A DNA stretch of 64,000 nt from Cyanidium caldarium. Lineage: Eukaryota; Rhodophyta; Bangiophyceae; Cyanidiales; Cyanidiaceae. The DNA lies in contig JANCYW010000007.1 of assembly GCA_026184775.1 (NCBI GenBank), positions 372,001 through 436,000 of the forward strand, given 5' to 3'. The notes under the pieces are model-generated. The model was not told the DNA's origin and did no database searches. It was given only the letters and a program-made list of their open reading frames with translations. Positions 37,143-46,759 of the stretch are shown here, piece by piece. A program made the position numbers and the translations under genes. Within the stretch, counting starts at the first letter, position 1. The number at the start of each line of letters is the position of its first letter.

Positions 37143-37772
37143 TCAATTCTTCGCCAGTCCATCGCGGCACACCTGTTTGTGTTCGATACACTTGGTTTCG
37201 GGCTTGAATTTGACGCACTTCTTCTTGCCCCACTTGTCCTTGGCCCACTCGATGCACACCTCGCTGTCTACGGTCACGTACTTGGCGCACACCGTCTCGC
37301 AGACGCGCGGGAAGTAGCACCAGTTGTACTTGTCGAGGCCGCCCTCCCAGCAGCAGCCGCGGGCATAGCACTGCTCGGGCAGGATGCCGTCATAGCCGCA
37401 ATCGATGCGCTTTTCGTACGGGATGTTCTGGCACTGCGGCTCCTTGCTCTTGATCACCACGCAGACGCCGCTGTATTTGCGCCACTCCTCTTGGAGGCCT
37501 TGCGTATCGCTGGACAGCCACTGGCAGCCGTACTTTTCGCACTTTTCTTGTTCACACTTTTCAGTGTAGTCACCGCACAGGGTGTACTCGCACATCGGCG
37601 TCGGGGTGGGCGTCTCCACACACGGGGTCGGCGTCGGAGTTTCCATACAGGGCGTCGGGGTGGGCGTGTACCACCACTTTTGCTCACCGGCCAGAGCCGG
37701 CTGCACGTGGCTGCTCAGGCAGCCGATAGCCACGAACGCTCCAAACAGGAGCCACAAGTAGCGGGGAGACAT
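37143..37772 (-). CDS. Secreted cysteine-rich protein with a P-type trefoil domain
   Basis: The 209-aa product has a clear signal peptide (YLWLLFGAFVAIGCLSS, cut near ALA). A Pro/Thr linker follows, made of three near-identical PTPTP units each ending in Cys. Then come two Cys-rich domains. The second (residues ~120-160) matches the trefoil pattern: C-QNIPYEKRIDCGYDGILPEQCYARGCCWEGG...WCYFP, with six trefoil cysteines including the hallmark CC-aromatic. One consensus Ser/Thr is Leu. The C-terminal part has more paired cysteines (CAKYVTVDSEVC, KKKCVKFKPETKC) and is Lys-rich. It is probably extracellular or cell-wall bound, and trefoil folds often bind glycans. The function is unknown. Its codon use and lower Arg content differ from neighbouring genes, consistent with high expression. 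Confidence 0.85.
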   Translation of the reverse strand: MSPRYLWLLFGAFVAIGCLSSHVQPALAGEQKWWYTPTPTPCMETPTPTPCVETPTPTPMCEYTLCGDYTEKCEQEKCEKYGCQWLSSDTQGLQEEWRKYSGVCVVIKSKEPQCQNIPYEKRIDCGYDGILPEQCYARGCCWEGGLDKYNWCYFPRVCETVCAKYVTVDSEVCIEWAKDKWGKKKCVKFKPETKCIEHKQVCRDGLAKN

Positions 37773-38728
37773 AGCGGGTGAGGGTCGATCACGATGTCGC
37801 TCGATAAATAGCTCACCGTGGTTTCAAGCGCGGATAGGGTGGGCGGCGGACAACGCCAACGTCACAGGGCGGTGGTGTCGTCCGCGCTGCGCCGCCGAGG
37901 GCCATGCTGGAGAGTTGGAGGGAAAACGGCACCGACGACAGGTGACAAGTTGTCCGCCCGGAATAGCGACAAGGCAACAGGACGGGCAGACGAGAGCGCT
38001 ACACGAGAGGCGTTTCTTAGGCGCCGACCAAGGGGGTGGGCAAATGCGGGAGAGGCGCGGGTGCAGGCGGGGATAGCCCGAAATAGTCCACCAGGACAGC
38101 AGCGACGTGCGAGGTGCGGGCGACGCCTAACACAGAGGTCGGTGAGTGTGGGTAGGTTTCCAAAATAGTCAAACCAGAAAGAGATGAAGAAACGGGAGGA
38201 AGGTCGTCGGTGGTGGTCCTTCGTGGGGGCGCTGAGAGGTTTGGGCGTGATATCCCACCCAACGAGTGGGTGCAGCGTGCTTCTCGTCGCTCTTCCGGGA
38301 GAACGAGGGTGCTCGCGCGGTTGCTGCCCGTGAACGTCCGAGGCGTACCCAGGTTTGCCATCGTTTGTCTCAAGTCCCTCTCCACGATTGCCCCACTTTG
38401 CCTCACTTCCCTCAAACACCCCACCGGCTGAGCCCGCGGTGCACGCAAGCTGCTGACGCCCCCCGCCGTCCCGCCGGCCGGTCATGACGCGACGTGTACG
38501 GGTTTTCGGTTCGCAGCAGCAGCAGCAGCAGCAGCTGGTGCGACGACGCGGGCGCCATCCAGCGACGGAGAACAGAGCGGCAGGACTCTCGAGTGTGGTT
38601 GCAGTGTAGAAACGCTGCGGGCGGTGCCGCGAGACGTGTGCGTGCGCCGTGGAGACGGGCACTGCGTTCGGTGAGACGCGTAGTGGTGGTTGGTGGGTTG
38701 CGTGGCCGCAGAGGACTTCATCCCCGCC
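37773..38728. other. 956-bp divergent spacer, trefoil gene / RRM gene
   Basis: This is the largest gene-free gap in the window. It should carry the promoters of the secreted trefoil protein and of the RRM protein. Long frames exist on both strands, but they read as low-complexity, Arg/Pro-rich translations with no domain. A (CAG)7 run lies near its right side. No RNA gene was recognised. Confidence 0.45.
38514..38534. repeat. (CAG)7 microsatellite
   Basis: Seven perfect CAG units lie in the presumed 5' region of the RRM gene. Confidence 0.9.
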
Positions 38729-39493
38729 ATGGACGTTTCGCAAGGTGTGGGCAAGGCGGCAGCGCCCGTGGATGCAGACGGGCAAGCCGCGGGCCTGAAC
38801 GTGAACGGCGACGGCAACGGTATGGTGAGTGAACGCAGCCGAGCACCCGGCACCAAGTCGGCGCTGGATCCCAACGCCGCCCCTGTGTCAGACGTGGGCG
38901 TGGCGCCATCGCGCCGCGTATACGTGGGCAATCTGGCGTGGTCGGTGACGTGGCAGGCGCTCAAGGATCATATGCGGCAAGCGGGCGAGGTGGCTTTTGC
39001 GGAGGTGTTTACGGAACGCGATGGTCGCTCGCGCGGCTGCGGCGTAGTAGAGTACGCCACCGAGACGGACTCGGCCAATGCCATCGCCACGTTGAACGAT
39101 ACAGAACTACAGGGGCGGCTGATATTTGTGCGTGAGGACCGCGAGCCGCACCAGCCGTTGCGACGTTATCGCCACGGCGGTGCGGCTCCCGGTGGTGGCC
39201 GCCTCTACGACCAGCGGCCACGTCCGCCGCCCTCGTTCCCCACCGACAAGGGTCGCAAAATTATCGTCTGGAACTTGCCGTACTCTTTCACCTGGCAAGA
39301 CTTGAAAGACGAGTTTCGGGCGTGTGGCACCGTCATCCGCGCCGATATCCTGATCGACGCTGACGGTCGCAGCCGCGGCGCCGGCACCGTCGTGTTCGAG
39401 ACCGAAGAGGACGCACAGCGGGCCATTCAGATGATGGATCAGCGGGAGCTGGCCGGACGTGTGATCGACGTGCGCATGGACAAGTACGCCTGA
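38729..39493 (+). CDS. Two-RRM RNA-binding protein (hnRNP M/Gbp2-like)
   Basis: The 254-aa product has a Gly/Asn/Ala-rich N-terminus and two RNA-recognition motifs. RRM1 (residues ~63-135) has RNP2 VYVGNL and RNP1-like GRSRGCGVVEYA. RRM2 (~165-240) has IIVWNL and GRSRGAGTVVFE. Both contain the hnRNP M / yeast Gbp2-Hrb1 style helix-1 phrase (SVTWQALKDHMRQ and SFTWQDLKDEFR). Such proteins bind G-rich mRNA and function in splicing, export or storage. A Gly/Arg/Pro linker separates the RRMs. The start at 38729 has good context; the frame is open 13 codons further upstream. Identity within the RRM families cannot be narrowed from sequence alone. Confidence 0.9.
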   Translation: MDVSQGVGKAAAPVDADGQAAGLNVNGDGNGMVSERSRAPGTKSALDPNAAPVSDVGVAPSRRVYVGNLAWSVTWQALKDHMRQAGEVAFAEVFTERDGRSRGCGVVEYATETDSANAIATLNDTELQGRLIFVREDREPHQPLRRYRHGGAAPGGGRLYDQRPRPPPSFPTDKGRKIIVWNLPYSFTWQDLKDEFRACGTVIRADILIDADGRSRGAGTVVFETEEDAQRAIQMMDQRELAGRVIDVRMDKYA

Positions 39494-39862
39494 GGAATGC
39501 CGTGGCCGCAAAGGGCGCGCGCGCGCGCATGTGTGCGCCTCCCGGGGCCACACGGGGACCGGTGGATATGCCAGAAGACGCAGAAGAGATGGGTTGAACG
39601 TGTGTGTGTGTGTGTGTATTAAAGCCTGCGCTGCCGGCAGGAGGATCCTTGGTGTCGGAGAACAGAGGAAGCGCCTTGGGTGTTGTCGCGACGGTGCACA
39701 GTGTGCTCGCTCGGTGGTGCTGGGCTCGTCGTGAAGAACGGTAGCTTGCCAGACGAAAGAGGAGTGCTGAGGCCGGGGAGGATCCGATGAGGGAGGTGGT
39801 CGCGCCCGCTCACTCCCCGACGCCTCGCTTTCCCTAGGGCGCCCTCTGCTTGCTGCGCACCC
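39494..39862. other. Spacer with (GT)n and a candidate poly(A) signal
   Basis: This 369-bp spacer lies between two plus-strand genes. Soon after the RRM stop there is a CG-alternating patch (GCGCGCGCGCGC). A (GT)9 run follows at 39600-39617, with ATTAAA at 39619-39624, a plausible polyadenylation signal for the RRM gene. The rest should be the TELO2 promoter. Confidence 0.5.
39600..39617. repeat. (GT)9 microsatellite
   Basis: Perfect GT dinucleotide run directly before ATTAAA in the RRM-gene 3' region. Confidence 0.9.
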
Positions 39863-42628
39863 ATGACCCAACCTGCGTCGTCGGAAACGTGCTCCTTTCA
39901 CGCCTCCTTGGCGCCAGAGGTGGAGGCGGCGTGCGCGGAGGGCGCTTCACGGGCGCAAGTTACCGCCGCGTGGCGACATCTGGCGGCGATCCTCTTCGAG
40001 GGCGTCGACGTGACCGATGCCTCTCTCCCATCCTCGACGTGGTCGCTGCCGCCGCCGCCGCCGCCGCCAACGCTCTTTACGGTCGGTGGCGCGTTGGCGC
40101 GGGTACTGCAACGCCTGCTGTTGCACTGCCCCATCGACGCGCTGGAGTATAGCGAAGAGGCCGTGGTGCTGGCCGAGGCGGTGACGCGATATGCACCGCC
40201 GTGGCCGGTGCTAACGGCAGCGGATGCGGCCTTGGGTGCTTTGCGCTCTGCCAAGCGCGATGCTGAGGCACGTCGCACCCGCGCGGCCTTTATTGCTCAC
40301 CAGTTGCTGGAGCGACACTTCTTGCGCGTGCGCGGTCGTCTGCAGCAAGCGCTGCTACAGCTGGCCGACGCCGATGCCTCCTTGCCGGCCGACGCGATCC
40401 CCTTACTGGTGCGGCTGCCGGAGCGCGTGAGCAATGCATTGGAGGAGCAGCCGCCCGCCGAGTCGTTGCTGGATGCCGCAGCGCACGCCATGAACCTCTG
40501 CCTGGCGCTACACGAGGCGGCACTGGGTCGCGGCGCTGAAGAGCACTCCGCATCGTGGATGTCGTTGCTGGACGTGGCGCACACGCTCTCTGAGCATTTA
40601 CTGATGCGCGGGCGCGCCCGCGACTGGTGTCGAGCTGCTCTGATCGCCTATCAACAGCCGCCAGCGCCGCCGCGGCTGCAGGAAGTGGCGGACGTGCAGC
40701 GGGTGCTGCAGGTGAGCGGCGCGGCGTCGGGGAGGCATTTCGGCAAGTTGATGACGCAACTGGCGCAGTTGGCAGTGGAGGCCGCACCCGAGACGGGCTG
40801 GGCAGACGCTGCGCAAGCCATTCTGCTCCATTGGTGTTGTCGATACGAACCGGCGCGTCGTTTCGTGAGCACCGAGCTGCCCGCACACCGACCGGCGCCG
40901 TCGTCGCCGTTGTCGCCGGCAGCTTCACCGACGCAACCGGCGCTGCGTTTCCTGTTGTATGCTTGTCGGGAGGCAGTCCCGCCGGCGGTGTGGATAGAGG
41001 CGTTGCGCTCGAGCCTGCAGCGCTGGAACGCAGTGCCCCTCGCGGCCGAGGCCGTGCTGGACGACGTGCACTTCACTCGCGTGGTGCTGACGGTGTTGCA
41101 ATGGGTGGATACGGGGCCGTTGGATCGTCGCCGCGTTGCGGCCACCGCACCATGGGTGGTGGAGGCGGCGCGCGGTGTCGAGGCGCACCTGCAGAGTGGC
41201 GTTCCGGAGGTGCGCTTTCGAGGCATGCTGGTGGGCGAGATGCTGTCGGCAGCGGTGGATGAACGAGGCGCGCAGTTGCGATTCGACATACCGGAGTACG
41301 AGGAGTGGAAACGAGTGCATGCCGCGGACTTGTATGCGATGCCGACTGCGATAGGCAAGAGGGCAATGACGGGGGCGGATGCAGAGGTCCCGATGGCTGG
41401 CGCGGGGAGCGATACGAGGGGAAATGACAAAACGGCGCCAGGTGGCATTGCGATGACCGATACGCAGGGAGACGAGGACGATTTGATGCCGTATCCGCTT
41501 CCGCCAGAGGAGGTGCGCGCCTTTCGAGGCGAAGATGTGGATACCGCCCCTCACACCTCCTCCCCACCACTGCCCTACTCGTACGCGACGTTGGCGAGTG
41601 CGTTGAATCGGGTGGGCGCCGGGGCATCGTCCGAGTCGTCCGCAACACCGTTGCGTCTGCTGCAATCGCTGGAGGCGCTGCTACGACGGGATGCGCCAGG
41701 GTTGGACCCTCACGCCCGCGCATTGCTGTCGGCGCTTCTGCGACTACACTTGCACGAGAACGAAGCCGATGAGGAGGCATTGCGGGAGCGGCTGCTGCAA
41801 GAGATATGCCGACGCGCATTGCCGCTGCTGGGCGTATCGCTGGCCACAGAGGTGTACGACCAGAGCGTGACCATGAACCGGCGGTTTCGCTTGCTGAATT
41901 TGCTGATGGATGCCGCCCTCCATGCCGAAGAGGATCGGTCGGCGACAGAGGCGGCCAGTGCGACCGCTGCATCGGCAGCGTCGCCGCGGGAGGCCGGCGA
42001 CTCTCCCACTCCCGCATTCGACACGAAAACTGCCGGGCGGGTTCGACGCATGCTCACGCGCTCGTTGCTGGCGCGACAACGACAGGCCACCTCGGCGTCG
42101 CCACCGGGCCGGTCCGTGCAACGGCAGGGCGAGACGGTCGCCCGCCTATTCTACACCCTCACCGCGGGACTGGCACGTCCAGTGCCGTGGCTGGATCTGC
42201 GCGGTACGGACCAGCCGCTGTGGGCGCTTATTCTGCAGACGCTGGCGGTGCTGCTGCACACGCACATCACCGCCTCCGGCCGTATGCTGGACACGGAGGG
42301 CGCGTCGTTGCGCATGGCCCGCACGTTGGCCGCTCTGGCGTATGATGCGCGCACCGCCCACGAGCCAGCGGTGCGCCAGGCGGCCGCGTGGAGTGTGGTG
42401 GCGGTGGCGCAAGCGGTGGCCGCGGCTGCCGGTCAACGTGGCGTGGATGGCCCGGCGGCCGGCATCGCCTTTGAGACCGAGCAGGGTGGAAGCGCGGTGC
42501 GGCTGCAATCGCTGGTGGAGTGGCTGTTGCACTGCCAGACGCAAGAACCGGACGCGGCCACTCGCACGGCGGCCGCCACGGCCCTGTCTTGCCTCGCGCG
42601 GACACTCGAGGTACCGCGGGATGCCTAA
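39863..42628 (+). CDS. TELO2: TELO2/Tel2-like HEAT-repeat protein
   Basis: Tel2 is the core of the TTT co-chaperone complex, which stabilises PIKK kinases (TOR, ATM, ATR, DNA-PK). The 921-aa product is almost entirely alpha-helical with HEAT-like pairs. The most recognisable part is around residues 445-475 (SGVPEVRFRGMLVGEMLSAAVDE), equivalent to the conserved Tel2 segment where helices precede the acidic linker. An acidic, disordered linker (DTQGDEDDLMPY) follows, and then a second helical domain. Near the C-terminus RPVPWLDLRGTDQPLWALILQ resembles the conserved end region. Overall length fits (yeast Tel2 ~690, human 837 aa). Similarity is diffuse, as is usual for this family, so the call is moderate. 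It could be another HEAT-repeat protein. Confidence 0.65.
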   Translation: MTQPASSETCSFHASLAPEVEAACAEGASRAQVTAAWRHLAAILFEGVDVTDASLPSSTWSLPPPPPPPTLFTVGGALARVLQRLLLHCPIDALEYSEEAVVLAEAVTRYAPPWPVLTAADAALGALRSAKRDAEARRTRAAFIAHQLLERHFLRVRGRLQQALLQLADADASLPADAIPLLVRLPERVSNALEEQPPAESLLDAAAHAMNLCLALHEAALGRGAEEHSASWMSLLDVAHTLSEHLLMRGRARDWCRAALIAYQQPPAPPRLQEVADVQRVLQVSGAASGRHFGKLMTQLAQLAVEAAPETGWADAAQAILLHWCCRYEPARRFVSTELPAHRPAPSSPLSPAASPTQPALRFLLYACREAVPPAVWIEALRSSLQRWNAVPLAAEAVLDDVHFTRVVLTVLQWVDTGPLDRRRVAATAPWVVEAARGVEAHLQSGVPEVRFRGMLVGEMLSAAVDERGAQLRFDIPEYEEWKRVHAADLYAMPTAIGKRAMTGADAEVPMAGAGSDTRGNDKTAPGGIAMTDTQGDEDDLMPYPLPPEEVRAFRGEDVDTAPHTSSPPLPYSYATLASALNRVGAGASSESSATPLRLLQSLEALLRRDAPGLDPHARALLSALLRLHLHENEADEEALRERLLQEICRRALPLLGVSLATEVYDQSVTMNRRFRLLNLLMDAALHAEEDRSATEAASATAASAASPREAGDSPTPAFDTKTAGRVRRMLTRSLLARQRQATSASPPGRSVQRQGETVARLFYTLTAGLARPVPWLDLRGTDQPLWALILQTLAVLLHTHITASGRMLDTEGASLRMARTLAALAYDARTAHEPAVRQAAAWSVVAVAQAVAAAAGQRGVDGPAAGIAFETEQGGSAVRLQSLVEWLLHCQTQEPDAATRTAAATALSCLARTLEVPRDA

Positions 42629-42847
42629 CCACCGACTCCTCTTCTCGGGCGTGCCGTGGACGGTGTCCGGTCCGTCGCCGTCCACCAAAGCCACCGGGTG
42701 CGCATTCGAAGGAGGCATCTGCGCTTTACACCACATATAGCCGATGCACATTAGAGCTATTAGAGGTCCCGTAACCCCGTTCGGAACGGGTGCCACCTAG
42801 AGTTACCCCAAATGCCTTACCCGCCGCGCACGCCGACCCGTGCCCGC

Positions 42848-44404
42848 TCATTCCGGTGCGCGCTCAAAGTACTCCGCGTGTAGTTGCACGGCGCGCGCCG
42901 ATTGCCGCAGCTTGGCAAACGCCTGGTAGATGATCTGGCGGATACGCTCCTCGGAGATGGACAACTCCGCGGCGCACTGCTGCAGGCTCTTGGGCGTGCC
43001 ATCCACCAACCCGAACCGCAATGTGACGATGTACATTTCGGTCTCGTCCAGTGTGGACTGCAGCACGCGCAACAGCTCGTCGCGCATGAGCGCATTCACC
43101 ACGCGCTCGTCGTCATCCTCGGTCGACGCTGCGAGATTGTCCAGGAACCGGTCCGCGTCACGGTCGGCGCCTTCGCCTTCATTCATGCGTCGGTCGTACG
43201 AGTAGACCTGCGTGCGGGCGTGATCCAACACGAAACGCACCCGTTCGGGCGTCACGCCCACCTCTTCGGCCAGCTCGAGCACGCTTGGCGCCCGTCCCCA
43301 TTTGGCGGCGAGCACCTCCTGGGCGCGGCGCAGGCGCGCCTCCAGCTCCAGCACCGTCGTCGGCAGGCGAATCAGGCGCGACGAGTCCGCCAGCGCCCGC
43401 ATCACTGCCGTGCGGATCCACATCAGTGCGAAAGTGCTGAAACGGAAACCGCGGGAGCCGTCAAAGCGTTCGGCGGCGCGGATCAGGCCCAGCGTGCCCT
43501 CCTGCATGAGGTCGCCGGCGGGCACGCCCACCATCCGAGCGCGTCGAGCAAACTTCCGCACCGCCGAGCTCACCAGTCGCAAATTGGCCGTGATGAGGCG
43601 GTCGCGCGCATGCTGTCCTTGCGTCACCAGGGCGCGCAACTGGTCGGCGTGGGGCAACTCGGCAGCTCGCGCCCATTCGGGCATGTTCGGCGGCCGGCCG
43701 AGCTGTTGCGTCAACTGCGCTCGCACCTGCTCTAGTCGCTGCAATTGCTGCACGGCGCGCGCCAGCTCAATCTCCTCCTCGTGTTGTAACAGGTCGATGC
43801 GGCGGATCTCTCCCATATAACGCCGAAACGAGTCCGTCGATAGCGGCTGCAGGGCACGCCGGCGTGCTCGTCTTCGCGAGCGGGGCGCGGTGGGAGGCGG
43901 CGTTGCGGGCGTCTGCCCCGCCGCGTCGTGTGTCCGTGCGTCCGTCGGTGCACTGGATACCGGCCGCTCCTGCTGCTGCTGCTGCTGCTGTTGTTGTTGT
44001 TGTCTCCGCTGAGCATCCCGCAGCCGGTCCTTGGCCACTTGTGCCAATTCGCCCAATTCGCTCCGACGCGGTGGTCGCGGCCGGGACGCCGACGTGTTCA
44101 TCTGTCCATTCGAGGCCGCGTGGTCGCTCGCCGGTGGGTGCGCCGCGGCTGGCGGCGCCGGTGCAGACGCGTCGGTCTCGTCGCGCATGACGAACGATCC
44201 GACTCCTCGCGACCAGCCGCTGGACACTTGCGCGCGCTTCTCTGCCGTCGCTGGCGGCAGCATGACCGCCACCGACTCGCGCCATAGCCTTCGCTGTCGC
44301 ACCGCGTAACGAATGCATCGCGCCCGCCCCTCGCGTCGCCCTACTCGACCGCCGCGTTCGCCGCTCTTGCCCGCGGCCTCATTCCAGAACACCGCGAAAG
44401 CCAT
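42848..44404 (-). CDS. Nuclear-encoded plastid RNA polymerase sigma-70 factor
   Basis: Sigma factors direct the bacterial-type plastid RNA polymerase to promoters. The 518-aa product has a basic, low-complexity N-terminal third consistent with a plastid transit peptide, including a poly-Gln tract. Sigma region 1.2 follows (SFRRYMGEIRRIDLLQHEEEIELARAV), then region 2 (ANLRLVSSAVRKFARRA...GDLMQEGTLGLIRAAERFDGSRGFRFSTFALMWIR) and region 3. Region 4 carries the helix-turn-helix KSLQQCAAELSISEERIRQIIYQAFAKLR. The core-binding and -10-recognition residues look intact, so it is of group 1/2 type. It is the strongest evidence that this genome belongs to a plastid-bearing organism. It converges with TELO2 across 219 bp. 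Confidence 0.95.
   Translation of the reverse strand: MAFAVFWNEAAGKSGERGGRVGRREGRARCIRYAVRQRRLWRESVAVMLPPATAEKRAQVSSGWSRGVGSFVMRDETDASAPAPPAAAHPPASDHAASNGQMNTSASRPRPPRRSELGELAQVAKDRLRDAQRRQQQQQQQQQQQERPVSSAPTDARTHDAAGQTPATPPPTAPRSRRRARRRALQPLSTDSFRRYMGEIRRIDLLQHEEEIELARAVQQLQRLEQVRAQLTQQLGRPPNMPEWARAAELPHADQLRALVTQGQHARDRLITANLRLVSSAVRKFARRARMVGVPAGDLMQEGTLGLIRAAERFDGSRGFRFSTFALMWIRTAVMRALADSSRLIRLPTTVLELEARLRRAQEVLAAKWGRAPSVLELAEEVGVTPERVRFVLDHARTQVYSYDRRMNEGEGADRDADRFLDNLAASTEDDDERVVNALMRDELLRVLQSTLDETEMYIVTLRFGLVDGTPKSLQQCAAELSISEERIRQIIYQAFAKLRQSARAVQLHAEYFERAPE
43971..44003. repeat. CAG/CAA run encoding poly-Gln in the sigma factor
   Basis: On the minus strand this reads as CAA units followed by CAG units, coding for a Gln tract in the non-conserved N-terminal extension of the sigma factor. 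Confidence 0.9.
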
Positions 44405-45013
44405 AGCCCCCGAGGGAACCGCTCCAATTCAAGCGCCTGGTACATGGAAGCACGACATCCTCTTGTCGGCGGCGAGAAAGGCTCTCCACGGCGACAGTGT
44501 GTCTCGTTCACCCCGCCTGCGCAGCGTCAGTGCCGAAGCCAGCGCGACGAGTTCGCGATCGGCGGCTCAGCGTGGAGCTCGCACCCGTGACGGAAGCCGA
44601 GAAGACGGGAGCACAGAGTCGATGAGGAGGTTGATACAAGAAAGTGAGTCGTTTCGCACAATTCGGGAGGCTTGATGTAGACTATGTCGCTTCTATAAAG
44701 TCCCTTCTTGCAGGAGATCGCCTGGCGATTTCCCCAGTAGCCCACGACACCGTCAAGGATGCACCAACGATAGGCGCCCGCTGAGGTTATCTCTGTCTCC
44801 CTCCTGCCTCTCGCTCGCGTATCTCTGCTCGACGCTGCCGGTGTGCGCGTGTCCATGGCTCCGGCTCTCCCACACATAGGTCGGTTGGCGCCAAATCGCG
44901 TCGGCGCGCACACGTTCTCGCGCGCGGGGCGTCGCATCAACACGGCGCGAATCGTCCTCCGCAGGCCGACTGCCTCAGCTGGCACCTTCATCCTCGTCTG
45001 TCTACACTCCGGG
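44405..45013. other. 609-bp divergent spacer with an AT-richer core
   Basis: This separates the sigma-factor start from the coiled-coil gene start. Positions ~44,635-44,790 are visibly less GC-rich than anything nearby and include TATAAAG at 44694-44700. Such a change of composition would fit a core promoter or a structured RNA gene, but I could not fold it into a tRNA or match a known snRNA or snoRNA. No protein is convincing. Confidence 0.45.
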
Positions 45014-46756
45014 ATGCGTGAGGGAAGGCGGCAGCGGGAGCCGTTTTCGTCGAGTGATTGGCTGGAGGCGCTGCCCGAGACGGTGACGCCCTCGCCGAGC
45101 CACCGACACCGGGCGGCGCGCCAACGCCGCCAGCGACTCTCCGAGCGCTGGTTGGATGGGGCGGGCGTCGATGCCGGTGAGAATATAATGGACGGGGACT
45201 CCGGCTCCGAATCGAGTGCTGCGGTAGAGAACCAGGTGCCGCTCAAGGCCGTGGCCGCATCGGCCGATGCATCCGTGCCCGCTATGCTGCTGGAAATGTG
45301 TCGACAACTGGGAGCGTTGCGGGGGCGCGTCACTGCCGTGGAACGGGAGTCGCGCGGCATGCACGATCGGCTGCGGGACGTGCAAGACAGGGCGGAGCGT
45401 CAGCTGGGTGACTTGCGCGTCGCCGTCGACACCGCAGCGGCCACCAAGGCGCCCACCGAGGTGTCGCCGCCGCACGCTGCCGGCATTCGGGATATCTGCG
45501 CGGCCATGCTAGACGAGCGCCTCGCAGCCAACGCTCGCACGCATCCCGCAACGCTGGCGGCCGACACCGCCGAGCAACGCGACCGGTCAGAGCTGCGCCT
45601 GGCGCAAGCGGTGGACGTGCGCTTTCACACGCTGGAGGGCGCGTTCCGGGCGGAACTGGAACGTGTGGAGGAGACGATGCGGCGAATGGAGCGTCAGTTC
45701 GCCCAGCGCCAGGAGGGCGACAGCCATAGCGAGCCGGTGCGCCGTGCCGTCGACACGCTGCGAGCCGAGTTGGAGCGAGCCAAGTCGGCCGACGGGACGG
45801 AGCGTTGGGAGCTTTGGCGTCGTCAGTGGGAACATCAGATGTGGCGAGAGTTGGACGAGCGCCTGGAATCGTTCCGGCGGTTGTGGCGGGAGGAGATGCG
45901 TGAGGAACTGGAGCGCTGGGCCGAACAACAGGCCGTCGCTGCCCGAAGGCAGACCCCGCCGAGCGCGGATACGCCGACGGCGATCACCTTGGACGCGCTG
46001 CGCAGCCTGACTCGACTGCAGAGCAGTGCGGAGGAGAATGTGCGGACGGTAGAGCAGGCGTTGCGAGATATCCGCGCCAGCAATGACGAATTGCGCGAAC
46101 GAGTTTACCACCTGGAGCAGAGCGTCGCCGAACGGCCCGTCTCGCACGGGAAAGCGGGCGACGAGGCCATTTCCTTGTTGGCATCCCGTATGGAGCGCTT
46201 GGAGGAGCGATGGGAACGCATGACATCGGCGTCCACGATGGGGGCGGGTGGGGCGCACGCTTCGAGCGCGGTGCCTGAGCAGGCGCGCCGTCTGGATTTC
46301 ATGGCGGATACTCTAGGTCAATTGCGCCAGCGATTGGAGGAGCACGGGCAGCTGTGCAACCGATTGCAGCAGCAAATGCAACAGCGGACACAGGGCGCTG
46401 TCGACACCGCTCGCCTCGACGCTCTGGAGCAGCGGCTACAACAGGCCGTCGATCGGTCGGCCAGCGACCTGGCGTCGCTGCAGCAATGCGTCACTGACGG
46501 CGATCGCAGCGTGCAGGCGTGGACCGGCGGCCAAATCGACCGTCTGACGGCGCGACTGCAACAGCACGAGTCGGGGTTGAAAGAGCTGCAGGACGAGGTA
46601 GAGCTGCTGTTTGAGAGGTACGCGCGGGTCGCCGCGGTGAAGTTGGGCGCATGGAGCTGGCGCGGAGATTCAGGAGGGGCAGCCGCGGAGAGGGTGCAAA
46701 GTCTCTTTCCGGGAGGGGAGCCGGGGGGAGCGCATCCCCCGTCACCTCCATCTTAG
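45014..46756 (+). CDS. Long coiled-coil protein of unknown function
   Basis: The family is not recognised. The 580-aa product has a basic N-terminus (EGRRQREPFSSSDWLEALPE and an Arg-rich patch). Almost continuous predicted coiled coil runs from residue ~95 to the end: heptads rich in Leu, Arg, Glu and Gln such as RVTAVERESRGMHDRLRDVQ, ERVEETMRRMERQFAQR, WREEMREELERWAEQQ and RLDALEQRLQQAVDRS. It ends in a Gly/Pro-rich tail. It has Trp-containing stretches (WELWRRQWEHQMWRELDE) that are unusual for plain coiled coils. A cytoskeletal, centrosomal, tethering or division role is possible, but nothing in the sequence decides. The frame is open from 44843. The stop lies four bases before the MITE at 46760. 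Confidence 0.7.
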   Translation: MREGRRQREPFSSSDWLEALPETVTPSPSHRHRAARQRRQRLSERWLDGAGVDAGENIMDGDSGSESSAAVENQVPLKAVAASADASVPAMLLEMCRQLGALRGRVTAVERESRGMHDRLRDVQDRAERQLGDLRVAVDTAAATKAPTEVSPPHAAGIRDICAAMLDERLAANARTHPATLAADTAEQRDRSELRLAQAVDVRFHTLEGAFRAELERVEETMRRMERQFAQRQEGDSHSEPVRRAVDTLRAELERAKSADGTERWELWRRQWEHQMWRELDERLESFRRLWREEMREELERWAEQQAVAARRQTPPSADTPTAITLDALRSLTRLQSSAEENVRTVEQALRDIRASNDELRERVYHLEQSVAERPVSHGKAGDEAISLLASRMERLEERWERMTSASTMGAGGAHASSAVPEQARRLDFMADTLGQLRQRLEEHGQLCNRLQQQMQQRTQGAVDTARLDALEQRLQQAVDRSASDLASLQQCVTDGDRSVQAWTGGQIDRLTARLQQHESGLKELQDEVELLFERYARVAAVKLGAWSWRGDSGGAAAERVQSLFPGGEPGGAHPPSPPS

Positions 46757-46759
46757 GTG

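Noticed and set aside
37862-38785. 307-codon minus-strand frame in the largest spacer
   Set aside because: The translation is low-complexity, with a run of Cys from the CAG repeat, and it overlaps the RRM gene start. No domain or plausible start was seen.
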